From contig NW_024589896.1 of the NCBI RefSeq assembly GCF_018446385.1, forward strand, positions 121,226 to 185,225: DNA of 64,000 bases, read 5' to 3'. Position 1 is the stretch's first letter. Each line of letters begins with the position of its first letter. This document shows positions 11,795 through 22,856 of this stretch, piece after piece. The position numbers and the translations under genes were made by a program. The notes under the pieces are model-generated. The model searched no databases. It saw only the letters and a program-made list of their open reading frames with translations, and was not told the DNA's origin. This DNA comes from Zingiber officinale. Lineage: Eukaryota; Streptophyta; Magnoliopsida; Zingiberales; Zingiberaceae.

Positions 11795-12442
11795 ATGGGC
11801 GAGGCTGGGCGACAACACACGGTGGCGCTTTCAGCAGAAGAACTCGACGCTCCGGTCGAGATGAGGGCCGCCAAACTTGTGGAGCAAAAGCGAGCGGCCG
11901 GAGCAACAAGCAACATCTGCGTCGGGTGGCCGAGCGGAAGCACCTCAAGCCACCGTCGCATTCCATCGGGCCTTATTTCGCACCCCTGAAGCCGCACCAG
12001 CTCGAAGAGATAGAGGATCTTCTTCAGACGAAATGCCAAGGCGGGATGACAGAAAAGGGAAAGCTCCTCGGGCGGACTCATCTCCCGAGCGGATCAATCG
12101 CCAATTCTCGGAGGCTATTCTACGCCCCCCTCTACCCAAGCACTACGTGCCTCCGACGATCGGCGAGTACAACGGAACAACGGACCCGGATGATCATCTG
12201 GGTAAGTTTGATAACACAGCTACACTCCATCAATATACAGATGGAGTAAAATGCCGCGTCTTCCTTACAACTCTGTCGGGATCGGCTCAACGGTGGTTTC
12301 GGATGCTGCCGGACGGATCCATCACTAGCTTCAAGGACTTCCGAACGGCCTTCCTCCACCACTTCGCCAGCAGTCGACGTTATCAGAAGACAAGTGTCAG
12401 CTTGTTTGCCATCAAGCAAGAGCCGAGAGAGTCACTGCGAGT
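11795..12442 (+). pseudogene. truncated gag of the deletion derivative
   Basis: An ATG at 11795 opens a frame (MGEAGRQHTVALSAEE) that must shift near 11875 to reach the conserved gag core. The core reads LPKHYVPPTIGEYNGTTDP, then SAQRWFRMLPDGSI, FRTAFLHHFASSRRYQK and QEPRESLR, the retrotransposon gag (capsid) domain found in plant Tat/Athila-like elements. Translation then runs into 3' LTR sequence at the deletion junction (VFILRPPLCYSSPDLN is LTR, not gag). No zinc knuckle, protease or polymerase remains. Frame shift plus deletion make it non-functional. Confidence 0.85.
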
Positions 12443-12615
12443 CTTCATCCTAAGGCCACCTCTTTGTTATTCTTCGCCTGACTTGAACGTCGGAGGGCCG
12501 TCGCCGGGACACCCCTCCCGGCTCGGTTTTGCTGCAGGTTCGCCGGAGCACTCGAGGATCCAGCAGGGAGCGCCACGTGCCCAGTGTCCGTTGACTCCTG
12601 GTTCGGACAGGATCA
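12436..12615 (+). repeat. 3' LTR remnant (last 180 bp)
   Basis: Identical in length to 11578-11757 with a few substitutions. Ends GGATCA and is followed by the GTTAT target duplication. Confidence 0.9.
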
Positions 12616-12691
12616 GTTATAATGTAGCAATTGATTAAAAATTTTGATTTATGTTTAAAAAATTATTGCTCTTAATATGATAAATGAAAAT

Positions 12692-12712
12692 GATAGTTGA
12701 GAATATAGATAT
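12692..12712. repeat. left piece of hairpin repeat R3
   Basis: TGATAGTTGAGAATATAGAT matches the start of R1 (GAGAGTATAGATATAATCAGG). The rest of this unit resumes at 24779, showing that the 12 kb gypsy element landed inside it; GATAT is duplicated at 12708-12712 and 24779-24783. Confidence 0.8.
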
Positions 12713-13352
12713 TGATGCGGCGATAAAGGGAGGGTCCACCTGTCACAGGTCAGTTGATAAGGTGTCGGTCAAAGTCAAGACGGTCAAACACCGGAATCAT
12801 TGGTTGTCTGGTTATCCCGATCGGCGAAGGATTAGGCTGAGCGGATCACTCAGCCAGTCAGGCGAGCAGATCACCCATCCAGTCTGGCGAATAAACAAAA
12901 CTCGTAGCTGGTCATTGCAGGTAATGGGAAAGAGAGCCGCTCGGACCACCCGACGTAAGGAATGACGTCACAGGAAGGGACGACAAAATAAAAGAGAACT
13001 CCATCTATCATTAAATGTGAAGAAGCCAAGACAAAGAAGAACACTCTATCAATCATTAATGTATGAAAGTCCAGACAAAGAAGCCTTCCTCTGGCAATGA
13101 ATGTCATTAAATAAGGGCAGATGAACAATCAATAGGAAAGGTATAAAAGGAGGCACCAGTTATGAGGAAAGATAAGATTTTCTATTTTCTTGATTACTTC
13201 ATTCCATCTTCTTGATTTTGACTTGAGCGTCAGAGGGCCAACGCTAGGGACCTCTTCCCTGGTTTTGGTTTTATTTGCAGGATCGAAGTCTTCAGCCCGT
13301 CAGCTGTCATCCCATTCCCGGCTTTCCAACTTCCTTCATTCGGGCAGGATCA
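12713..13352 (+). repeat. 5' LTR (640 bp)
   Basis: Starts TGATGCGGCGATAAAGGG and ends CGGGCAGGATCA. Probable TATA box GGTATAAAAGGAGG at 13140-13153. The 3' LTR without its insert is about 641 bp, in agreement. The two LTRs differ mainly by transitions, consistent with methylation-driven decay. Confidence 0.88.
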
Positions 13353-13372
13353 ATTTGGCGCTGTCTGTGGGA
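13353..13372 (+). promoter_or_regulatory. primer binding site
   Basis: ATTTGGCGCTGTCTGTGGGA directly after the LTR end. The form TTGGCGCCGTCTGTGGG is the usual minus-strand primer site context in plant Tat elements; the deletion derivative at 11758 has the same site with CGCC in place of CGCT. Confidence 0.75.
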
Positions 13373-13397
13373 ATGTTACCTATATCTGAAGAAGAAT

Positions 13398-14660
13398 ATG
13401 GAAGACGTTGGACGACTCACAACGATGACACTGATGCAAGAAGAACTCGATGCACTCATACAAGCTCTAGCGATGAAAATACTGGAGCAACAACAACAGG
13501 TGTTTGACGATCGACCAATACATGAGTCAGCTGCCTCTGTAGCAGGTCGGCAGAGTGAAAGAGAAAGAGAAGATCGAGCATATCAACTTTACGTTGGGGA
13601 GCCAAATAGGAAACTGATCGTCTCCTATGGGGATGCTCGTAATGCGTTAATCCCCTTTAACCACGCACTATCATGGGCTCCCGCAATAGAAAGAGACCGA
13701 GCGGATAGAGACCGAGGATCTTCCTCAGATGAGGCACCCGTTCGGGATGCACGAAAAGGAAAAGCGCCGAGGGAAGAAGACTCGCCCAAGCGAGTCAATC
13801 AATAATTTTCGGAGGGGATCCTAAATGACCCTCTGCCAAAGCATTATATCCCGTTAACGATCGGAGAGTATAATGAAACAACCGATCCCGATAACCATTT
13901 GACCAAATTTGACAATGCGGCCACCCTTCACCGGTACACGGACGGGGTGAAATGCCGAGTCTTACTTACTATTCTGTTTGGATCGGCGCAACAGTGGTTC
14001 AAGCGGTTGCCGAACAGTTCTATACAACTTTAAGGACTTTCGAGTGGCATTCATACACCACTTTGTTAGTAGTCGCCGCCACCAGAAGACTAGCGCCAAC
14101 CTATTCTCTAAAGCAAGGGCCCCGAGAGGTCTTGAGGGCCTATATCCAGTGCTTCAATCAGGTGGTGATGGACATTCCAGCAGTTTCCTTAGATGTATTG
14201 GTGAACGTCTTCACCCAGGGGCTCACCGAGGGAGAGTTTTTCCGATCACTCATTCGGCGGCCTCTGAAGGACTTTGGTCATCTCCAAAAGAAGGTCAACG
14301 AGTATATTAATGTGGAAGAAGCCCAGGCTGCAAGGAAGAAAGAGACGACCGTCGATCCTACAGTGGCATCCGAGTGGCGTCAGTTGAGCAGTCATCAGCC
14401 ACCTAAAGGGCCCCGGTCGGGAGCTCCTTCACACTAGGAGACTAAGCCACATGTCGTACAGCAGGTGGTGGCCGCTCATCCAGGAGGCAAGAGGTGGGCA
14501 CTAATGTTTTACAGTTTCCACCAGTCAACGACGCACAACACCAGGGACTGCTACGACCTGACATCTAATAGGTCAATTCCGAGCGGATACCGTTGCCAAT
14601 CGCCAATTCCAGTTCGGCGTCATCGAAGCCGATCTGCAGAATGAAGGAAGAAGGAAAGGA
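13398..14660 (+). pseudogene. gag of the Tat element, disrupted
   Basis: The ATG at 13398 opens MEDVGRLTTMTLMQEELDAL and runs to a stop at 13803-13805. The same frame continues with the capsid core (PLPKHYIPLTIGEYNETTDP, VKCRVLLTILFGSAQQWFKR), then a frameshift near 14020-14035 moves to the frame with FRVAFIHHFVSSRRHQKTSA. A last shift returns to LKQGPREVLRAYIQCFNQVV, GLTEGEFFRSLIRRP and VNEYINVEEAQAA. A region rich in R/S/Q and a degenerate CYDLTSNRS that could be a zinc-knuckle remnant follow. One nonsense codon and at least two frameshifts make it non-functional. Confidence 0.85.
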
Positions 14661-14779
14661 CGACCGAGCCACGCCACTACCATGGGGACCGAATCCTTGC
14701 CTGACCTCCTTCCGAACGGACCAGACCATCCACAAGGGAAGAAGAGAAATGGAATAATGCCGCTCGAAGGGAGATAGGA

Positions 14780-15270
14780 ATGATCGTCGGAGGGCCGACC
14801 GGAGGAGATTCTAACCGAGCAAAGAAGTTGCATGCTCGGCAGCTCGAGATACATGCTGTTGGCTGCAGCAAGGAAAAAGCTGAGGGATCTGAGATTATCT
14901 TCGGCCCTAAGGATTTGGAGGGAGTGGAGGTCCCTCATGACGATGCATTAATCATCCGAGCAGTAATCTCTAACTATACAGTCCATCGAACTTTTATTGA
15001 TACAGGTAGCTCGATAAATATCATATACAAGAAGGCCTTCGATCAATTACAAATTGACCGAAGTCAACTGCTGCCCATGTTGACACCACTCTATGGCTTC
15101 ACAGGCAACAAAGTGTTGTTGATCGTCTAGATCAAGTTGGTCATCTCACTCAGAGAAGAACCCCTGAAGCGGACATGGACCACAAATTTCACAGTGGTAG
15201 ACGCGCCCTCAACCTACAACGTTATTTTGGGTCAACCGACACTCAATGAGTTCTGAGTGGTAGTGCCCAC
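14780..15270 (+). pseudogene. retroviral-type aspartic protease of the Tat element
   Basis: The frame from 14780 encodes the catalytic motif in FIDTGSSINIIYKKAFDQL (around 14992-15045), preceded by GPKDLEGVEVPHDDALII and followed by YGFTGNKVLLIV and a stop at 15128. Downstream, after the stop, VVDAPSTYNVILGQPTLNEF completes the usual protease C-terminal block, again ending in a stop. Active-site residues D-T-G are intact but the polyprotein frame is not. Confidence 0.85.
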
Positions 15271-16440
15271 CTATTGCCAGAAGATCAAATTCTCGGTTGA
15301 CTGTCCGGAAGCAACTACCTTCATTGTTGCCGATCTGGAAGACGAGAAAAAGACGGAATTGGTACCTTGTCTCAGACAGAATCATGATGTGTTTGCTTGG
15401 ATGACATATGAGGTTTCTGGTATTTTGCCGAGTGTGGCTCAGCATAAGCTACACGTCTGACCGGACGCTTGGCCAGTGAAGTAAAAGAAAATGGACTTTA
15501 GCGCGGAACAGAACCTAGTCATCCGAGCGGAGATAGAGAAATTGTTGGAGGCCGGTCATATACAGAAGGTACATTTTCCAAGCTAGCTTGCTAATATCAT
15601 ACTGGTCCCCAAGCCAGACAACAAATAGAGGGTCTGCATAGACTTTCGCGACCTAAATAAAGCATGCCTGAAAGATTTCTATCCACTGTCTCGGATAGAC
15701 CAGATGGTGGGCTCTACAGCCGACTGCAAATTAATCTGCATGCTTGACGCATATCAAGGTTATCACAAGTGCCGCTCGCCCGAGAGGATCAAGAAAATGT
15801 CAGCTTCATCACAGCTGACGGCACATTCTACTACAACATCATGTCGTTCGAACTAAAGAATGTCGGCGCCACCTACTAAAGGCTCATGAACAAGGTGTTT
15901 CAGAAGCAGATCGGCCGAAACATAGAGATATATGTTGACGACATACTCATAAAAACTCCAAGAGCTATGGATCTTTGCACAGACATCAAGGAGATTTATC
16001 AAACTCTGAGGGCTTATGAAATAAAGATGAACCCAAACAAGTGCTTGTTCGGCGCCAAAAGCGGTCGATTCCTGGGATATATAGTTATCGAGCGAGGGAT
16101 CGAGGCGAATCGAAGGAAGGTCAAGCGATTGACCGGGCGCATTACTGCTCTGTCTAGATTTATATCCAAGTCATCATACTGGAGTTTACCATTCTTCAAA
16201 GTACTGCGTCGGGCGACAAAATTTCAGTGGGATGCGGAGTGCGATCGGGCGTTCGAAGAACTCAAAGATTATCTCAACTCCTTGCCTATATTAGCTAAGC
16301 CAAGCGCAGGAGAGTCTCTCTGGATTTATCTGTCGTCCACCGAAAATGCGGTCGGGTCGACATTAGTTAAGAAGAATGGGCAAGAGCAACAACCAGTGTA
16401 TTTTTTAAATCATATATTGAAAGATGCTGAATCCCGCTAC
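15271..16440 (+). pseudogene. reverse transcriptase and start of RNase H (Tat pol)
   Basis: Blocks in order: HDVFAWMTYEVSGILPSVAQ, EIEKLLEAGHIQKV, RVCIDFRDLNKACLKDFYPL, then an out-of-frame region to 15885, then the polymerase motif in IYVDDILIKTPRAMDL and KCLFGAKSGRFLGYIV. RNase H begins near 16215 (FQWDAECDRAFEELKDYL) and runs to LKDAESRY at 16440. Several stops lie between 15450 and 15900. The frame is cut cleanly after codon TAC at 16440 by the hAT-like insertion and resumes at 16924 with TGLEKLAYALVLAARRLCPY. Confidence 0.88.
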
Positions 16441-16625
16441 TAGGGATGACAATGGGTCGGGTTCGGATCGGATTCTATATCCTCCGTACTCATGCCCATC
16501 GGGTATAGGATATCCAATGGATATACCTATACCCATTAAAGGACCAGATATATTCTATACGTGTAATTTTTCTTCTTTCTATCGAGCTATTATCATTCAA
16601 CAAAAACATATTAAAATTAACATCC

Positions 16626-16702
<77 letters not shown>

Positions 16703-16915
16703 AAATAGATTAAACATTTATATAGTCTCCTACTAATATCAACAAAAAATAGTAAGTTGGTTTTAAAAAAAGAAAATTTTCTTTAATATATGTATATATA
16801 TTATTTAATCGAGTATTCGGGTCGGGTATCGGGTATTGATAGTCCCTCCATACCCTCCTCCATTCGGGTCGAATGTCGGATCCTCCATCGGGTTCGGGTG
16901 AAATTGTCATCCTTA
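16441..16915. mobile_element. non-autonomous hAT-like element in pol (8 bp TSD)
   Basis: 475 bp insertion with terminal inverted repeats TAGGGATGACAAT and (right end, complemented) TAAGGATGACAAT, flanked by 8 bp direct repeats CCCGCTAC (16433-16440) and CTCGCTAC (16916-16923). TIRs starting TAGGG and 8 bp duplications are the hAT signature. Subterminal GGGTCGGGTTCGG repeats occur at both ends, and a long (TA)n tract fills 16629-16695. It has no transposase. Removing it restores the RNase H reading frame exactly. Confidence 0.9.
16629..16695. repeat. (TA)n microsatellite
   Basis: An almost pure alternating TA run of about 66 bp inside the hAT-like element. Confidence 0.95.
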
Positions 16916-16923
16916 CTCGCTAC

Positions 16924-17165
16924 ACTGGTCTGGAAAAATTAGCTTATGCTTTGGTACTGGCCGCTCGGAGACTCTGCCCGTACTTCCTCTCCCATCCAAT
17001 CATTGTAATGACCAACAGTACATTGGGAAGAGTTCTCCTCAATTCAGAAGCATCAGGTCGGCTAATCAAGTGGACTACTGAATTAAGTGAGTTCGACATC
17101 CAATACCAACCCCGAATGACTATAAAAGCTCAGGCCTTGGCTGCTTTCATCACAGAGATCCAGAA
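16924..17165 (+). pseudogene. RNase H remainder of Tat pol
   Basis: The frame TGLEKLAYALVLAARRLCPY, HPIIVMTNSTLGRVL, ASGRLIKWTTELSEFDIQYQ continues the first RNase H/connection domain directly after the hAT insertion. It runs on without a stop into the second RNase H. Confidence 0.85.
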
Positions 17166-17580
17166 CGATGAACCAGAAGCAACTTGGAGAATATATGTTG
17201 ATAGCTCTTCCACCCGACAAGGTAGCGGGATCGGCATCCTGCTCATTTCCCCAAGGGAAGACCGAAAGCAACTTTTTGTTCGGCTGGATTACCGCACCAC
17301 CAACAATGAGGCTGAGTATGAAGCATTAATTGTCGGTTTACAAGCAGCATGACATGTCGGAGCCACAAAGGTCCTCATTCACTCAGACTCCCAGCTGATC
17401 GCCCAGCAGCTGACGAGGGTGTTTGAGATAAGCAACCCCCGACTCAAGTTATATGTAGAAGCCTTCGAGAAGTTAAAGATAAATTTTCAAGAAGTCACTG
17501 TACAGAAGATTCCCCGAATAGACAATCAAGCAGTAGATGAACTGGCTAAGTTAACTAGTTCATTATCACCGGTCGTGATC
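17166..17580 (+). pseudogene. second, plant-type RNase H (aRNH) of Tat pol
   Basis: ATWRIYVDSSSTRQGSGIGI opens a second RNase H fold, followed by NNEAEYEALIVGLQAA, VLIHSDSQLIAQQL and IDNQAVDELAKLTSS. The acidic positions D (YVDSS), E (NEAEYEAL), D (HSDSQL) and D (AVDELAKL) are visible. A stop codon at 17350-17352 interrupts it after LQAA. An additional RNase H between the retroviral-type RNase H and integrase is established as a feature of plant Tat-lineage gypsy elements, and supports the lineage call. Confidence 0.85.
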
Positions 17581-18870
17581 TGCCAGCCGATCGAAGAGGT
17601 TTTGTTGGTGGCGCATATTGATCGGATGAAGAGAGTTGTCTTTCTAAGCGACTGGAGAACACCACTAATCGAATTTCTCCGATCGAGAAATACGTCGGCC
17701 GACCAGGAAGCGGCGCGTCTATTAAAGAAGAGGGTTAGGCGGTTCACCTTGGTCGGAGATCAACTGTACAAAAGAGCCTTCTCTAGGCCTTTGCTCAAGT
17801 GTGTTGGACCATAGGACGCAGCGTACATCTTGCAAGAAGTGTACCAAGGCTCCTGTGGAAGTCATTCGGGCAGTCGTTCTCTAGGTTGAAAGATTTTCCT
17901 GGCCAGATACTTCTGGCCAACTCTTCAAGAGGATGTCGCTCGGACAACAACCACATGTCTGTCTTGCCAAAAGTATCACAATATTTCATACCGATCGACC
18001 GAAGAGATGAAGTCATCCACGGTATTCTGTCCGTTCGACCAATGGGACATGGACATCGTAGGACCATTTCCTATGGTGACCGGTCAGCGAAGGTTCCTGC
18101 TTGTTGTCGTGAACTACTTTTCAAAATGGGTGGAGGTTGAACCTCTAGCGAAGATAAGCGAGCAAATGATCATTAAATTTATTTGGCAGCACATCCTTTG
18201 TCGGTTCGGCATCTCTCGCCAGCTCATCTTGGATAATGGGAGGCAGTTCTCGGTTCAGAAGCTCCGGGAGTGGTGCGAAAGCTATGCCATCCAACAGGCC
18301 TTCACATTAGTCGCCTACCCCCAGAGCAATGGTCAGGCGGAGGTCATAAACCGAGATATCCTCAGAGGCTTACGAACTCGGCTCGACCACGTAGGAGGTA
18401 GCTAGGTCGACCAACTCCCAAGTGTCTTGTGGGCATTTCGCACGACTCCAAAGGAGCCAACCGGCGTAACACCATTCCAGTTGGTGTACGGAGGAGAAGT
18501 GATGGTTCCTGTAGAGGTTGGAGTAGAATTCGACCGGATGCGACTCTACGATGAAGGAAATAGCGAGCGAAGGCTAATGGAGCTCGACTTGGTGGATGAA
18601 GTGCGGGATAAAGTGGTCGTTTGGCTAATGACTTACGGACAGCAGATAAGGTAGAACTACAACAGGAGGGTGATCCTGAGATTCTTCCAGGTTTGTGATA
18701 TGGTCTGGAAGAAAATCAAGCTGGCCAGTGACATCACCAAACTCTAGGCACCATGGGTGGGACCTTACAAGGTCGCACAGAAACTCCGCTCGATGGCCTA
18801 TTACTTGGAAGATGAAAACGGGAAACGACTCGAGCGGTCCTAGAGCGCGAATCATCTTCAATCCTATAGG
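17581..18870 (+). pseudogene. integrase of the Tat element, disrupted
   Basis: The N-terminal part is frameshifted around 17810-18000. The core is open from 18007: QWDMDIVGPFPMVTGQRRFL, VNYFSKWVEVEPLAKI, ILDNGRQFSVQKLREW and YPQSNGQAEVINRDIL supply the D, D and E of the catalytic triad. After a stop at 18403 the frame resumes (LWAFRTTPKEPTGVTPFQLV, YGGEVMVPVEV), and the C-terminal block NYNRRVILRFFQVCDMVWKK, APWVGPYKVAQKL ends near 18840 with further stops. Confidence 0.87.
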
Positions 18871-18990
18871 TCTGGACGAGAGGTGCATGAGCAAATATAA
18901 ATGTACTTGTGTATATGTCTTCTGAATACAGGGTCAACATGAATATAAACCAAAGTTATTCAGACTCTTAGGCCAATCAGGCCAAGTTAA

Positions 18991-19545
18991 AAGTCGAGCG
19001 CCGACTATAAACCCCTGTCTCCATCAGCGGTCGAGCGGTGACCTTAAACCCTAGTCTTCACTAACGATCGAGCGACGACCTTAAACCCTTGTCTACGTCA
19101 GTGGTCGAGTGATGACTTTAAATCCTAGTCTTCATCGACGGTCGAGCGGCGGCCTTAAACCCCTGTCTACGTCAGCGATTGAGCGACATCTTAAACCCTA
19201 GTCTTCGTCGACGGTCTAATGGCGACCTTAAACCCCTGTCTACATCAGCGGTCGAGTGGTGACCTTAAACCCTAGTCTTCACCGACGGTCGAGCGGCGAC
19301 CTTAAACCCCTGTCTATATCAACGATCAAATGGCGACCTTAAACCCTAGTTTTCATTGATGGTCGAGTGGCGACCTTAAACACTAGTCTTCACCGACGGT
19401 CGAGCGACGATCTTAAACTCATGTCTCCATCAGCGGTCGAGCGGCGACCTTAAACCCTTGTCTCCATCAACGGTCGAGCGGTGACCTTAAACCCTTGTCA
19501 CCGTCGGTACTCGAGCGACGACCTTAAACCCATATCTATGCTACA
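18991..19545 (+). repeat. 37 bp minisatellite with telobox-like core
   Basis: About 15 units with ~37 bp period, consensus GGTCGAGCGGCGACCTTAAA followed by CCCTTGTCTCCATCAGC. Unit starts are near 18992, 19029, 19066, 19103, 19140, 19178, 19214, 19252, 19289, 19326, 19361, 19399, 19436, 19473 and 19510. Each unit contains TTAAACCC(T/C), often TTAAACCCTAG, close to the plant telobox AAACCCTA. Units alternate loosely between 'CCCTAGTCTTC' and 'CCCCTGTCTCC' forms, suggesting a two-unit higher-order pattern. Confidence 0.9.
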
Positions 19546-19735
19546 ACATTCAAGCAATGACCTTGCAAACAAAAAGGATCCATTGCCAATCGGAAGAAAC
19601 ACGAGGCCACAATTTACGTGACGCTTGAAAAACGAGTCGAAAAAAGATACTAGAAAGAATATAAAGGACTGCCGGGTGGACAAACATTCATTGAAACATA
19701 AAAATTTTACAGAGGTCGAATGCTCAAGAAGCTCA

Positions 19736-22090
19736 CTCCAAATAATCTAAGACATCGTCAGACAGCGACTCCGTCAACTTATCCCGACTAATGACCTTGC
19801 TTGATAGAGCAACGGGGAGATAGTCGCCTTCCTTGAGTTGGCCGAACGTCCCTTCAATCGCCAAGTCGAACAGACAAAGTGCCCGATCGGCGACTTTATC
19901 ATTAAAAACTTCCGAGCATATATAGGCTTGCTTCATGACATCAAACCTATTCGACTCGGCTTCTTGATAAGTCTTTAGGACTGCTCAGGAGGCCTCAAGT
20001 TCTTCCTTCAACCAGGCTAACTCTTCATCCTTAGCGTCGAGCTGAGTCTTCATTGTAGCCTGCTTGGACATCCGTCCATCCTTCTCGGTCTTCAGCATGG
20101 CTTCAGCCTCCTTCAAGTTGTAGGCCAACACTCGAAACTCTTTATTCTTGATCTCCATATCTTCAATGGCCCGGAGTTTCCTGGTGTTGGCCGAATGGAT
20201 TTTAGATTCAAAAGTGTTGGCATGCTTATTAAGCCGAGCTATTTGTGTCGTCTGCTCGACGTTTTTTCCTTGCTCTACCTCTAGCTGCTCGGCGCTCTTA
20301 ACCAGATTAGTTCTTAGTTGAGCCAGCGCGGCGTTCATCTGCTCTAGTTGGGCTTGTGAAGCAAATGACTAGCCACTTGAGGCGTGAAGTTGCTGGACTT
20401 CGCGCTCCAGGTAAGCGAGCCTATGGCACATGGCCAGGCTTTCCACCCAATACTGTAGAATTTTTAGCGTTAAGTATTATACACACAGAGTGGATGAAGG
20501 AGGAGACAAAGTTACATACCCCAGTAGACATCTGGGTGTGGCTATTCCCCAATTCCCCCGGAGATACGACTGCTGCATGGGCTCGTGTGTCAACCCATAT
20601 CTGTGCAAGCAACCCTTGTATTCTTATTTGATGTTCAGGAGTGAGGGATGCTGGGTCTTCCGGACGGTGATACTTGTCAGCTGGCAAATGAAGAATTGTC
20701 GTTATAGATCTCTGGCTGCTTGAGCCAGAAGGTGCAGAAGATGTCGAGCTGGTCGGATACGAGACACCTGCTCCACCGGTGGAGGTATGAAGGCGACAGG
20801 CGGCGCACAAATCATCCCTTGAGGTAGCCCGGACAATGATGGCATCCAATCAGAAGACATCAATGTCGGGAGTTCCCCCAGGCCCTGCTCAAGAACCGGA
20901 AGAGAGGTCTCACCCCGTGTGGATAGGGGTGGCAAAGTTTCTCCTCGCTCAAATAGAGGGCGCGAGCTGATCGCAGGGGAGGTTTATAGGGTCGAAGTAG
21001 CTATGCAAGAAGACCCCTCCGCTCGGCGTCTTTTTTTATGTTGAAGGGGTTGGTCGGAGGTAGCCGATTCTGAAGCGACTGCTATCGGAACCATAAACGG
21101 TCGTTCGGGCAGAAGATCCGTTGTGGCAGCCGCCACATCACTCGCAACCGTCCTGCTTCCCCTAGCATCGCTTCCCAGCACTTGAGTTCCTTCCTCCTCG
21201 CCGAGCAAATCCTCGTGGGAACCGACCGGCTGCAGCCCGCGACTCTCCAATTCGGCCACAGCCGCGACATTAATCTCAGCATCCGCAAGCTTGGCTTTAC
21301 TAGCCAGACGTGCACGCAATATGACTTCGACTGCAAAAGAAAGGAAGAAATAAGTTAGATTCAAAATTTGACCAAGAAAGAATGTACCTAGGTTGGACGG
21401 AAGCCTTGTGCTAATCGGGCTCAGGCCGAACACATATAAGACACCTTCCAACAGCAACTTATGTATATGATATTTCTTACCGGCCAAGCAGGAAGTTGTG
21501 TGAAGGTAGTCCGAGCAGCTCTTATACTTCTTGAGCTCTGGAGGGTTCGGCGCCTCCACCTGCCATCTGGTCGGAAAGTCCGACCGCTCGGGAAATCGAA
21601 CAAAAAGGTAATATTCCTTCCAATGTTTATTGGAGGAAGACATCTTATCAAAGAACACAAGGCCTACTCGGGCTTGAAAAAGAAAAGTCTTCAGCTGAGA
21701 CAATTTGTGATAATAGAAATAATGGAAGAGCCGAGGAGTAAGAGGTATGTCATGCAGATGGAATAGAACGACGACCCCGCACAGAAGCCGAAAGGAGTTC
21801 AACACTAGTTGGTGTAAAGAGATGCGAAAATATTTACAGATGGTTGAAAAGAAGGGGTAGATTGAGAACTGCAGTCTGCAGACCGACAGTAAATTAGTCC
21901 TAAAGAAGCAAATGAAACCCGGAGGTGGATCGTTTGGGCGATCGAAAGTCGAGGGAAGGCCAATTTGGTAATTAGAAGGAATTTTAAAAGCATCTCTCAA
22001 ATTTTCAGCATCACCTCCGTCAAACCTGGACTCAATGGATGTGTACCATAACCCAGGGACGGAGGCAGGAGGTTGTGAAGAGTTGGCCAT
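19736..22090 (-). pseudogene. antisense ORF of Tat element (Transposase_28-like plus coiled coil)
   Basis: On the minus strand the ATG at 22090 opens MANSSQPPASVPGLWYTSIE. The stretch NYQIGLPSTFDRPNDPPPGF through KHWKEYYLFVRFP resembles the 'putative gypsy type transposon' (Transposase_28) domain encoded antisense between pol and 3' LTR in Grande/Tat relatives. An internal 55 bp stretch (about 21331-21386) has GT...AG borders and may be an intron, although it is open. A stop at 20984-20986 interrupts the frame, which continues in phase to about 20702. A separate open block at 20338-19985 (NAALAQLRTNLVKSAEQLEV...) is strongly coiled-coil and probably the C-terminal part. Function of this ORF is unknown in the family. 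Confidence 0.65.
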
Positions 22091-22856
22091 CGAAACTAAA
22101 ACTCGAAAAATAGTGAAGAAATGCGACTCGGAAAAGGGGACACTACGAGCAACGACCAGCTTCGATCGAAGGAAGGCAATGGGTTACTAGAGAGATCGCA
22201 GAGATCACTGAAGAAAGATTGGCGAAGAAGCAAAGCGCAGTGTTGCCGAGATGCTCGCAGACGAAGACGACGACGCAAAGTGAAGAAGATGAAGCGGGTG
22301 ATGTTTATAAACCTCACAGCTGATCGACCTCAGTCGTCTGATTTAAGGTTACGAAAACCTAGACGCGGATCCTACCGTTGATTTTGAAAAGGCGCACGTC
22401 TCGTCACGCGCGAATGTTTGCTTATCATCGAGCATGCAGCGGTAGTAGGGAACACGTGTTTTGCAGTCACCAGATAGCATTTAATGCGTTTAGTTAAAAG
22501 CGTATGGCTGCGTGCTTGCTCATAATCAGTGAGGATTTACACGGTCTTCAAGAAATTTGGTTGACGTCAGTCTTGGCCTGACTCGCCCTAAGAAATACAT
22601 AACGGAAGATAATTTGCGAAATGTTATTGCTCATCTTCCTGATCGGCACAAGTAAAGAGTCCGATTGTCACAAGGGGCGCATCACTGGACTGAACTAGAC
22701 AATGGCAAAATGCGGCTGAGTGGCGTCAGCTTGTGGGTCACCTAGCATAGTTCGATCGAATATTATAGCATTTGGGTAAATCGGGATTCAGAGACAGAAG
22801 CACCTAAGACACAGCTTGTCCAATCAATTGGACTTGCAGCCTCCTTCGACTAGACT

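Larger units (their letters stand above)
11056..12615 (+). mobile_element. Tat-type gypsy internal-deletion derivative (TSD GTTAT)
   Basis: Begins TGATCCGGCGG and ends GGACAGGATCA, flanked by exact GTTAT at 11051-11055 and 12616-12620. It contains a full 5' LTR (11056-11757, 702 bp), a PBS region TTGGCGCCGTCTGTGGGG immediately after it, the first part of gag, and only the last 180 bp of the 3' LTR. The junction at 12436-12441 uses a TGCGAG microhomology shared by gag and LTR (11578-11583). Everything from mid-gag through pol to most of the 3' LTR is gone. Because the 3' LTR is truncated the deletion must postdate insertion. Confidence 0.9.
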
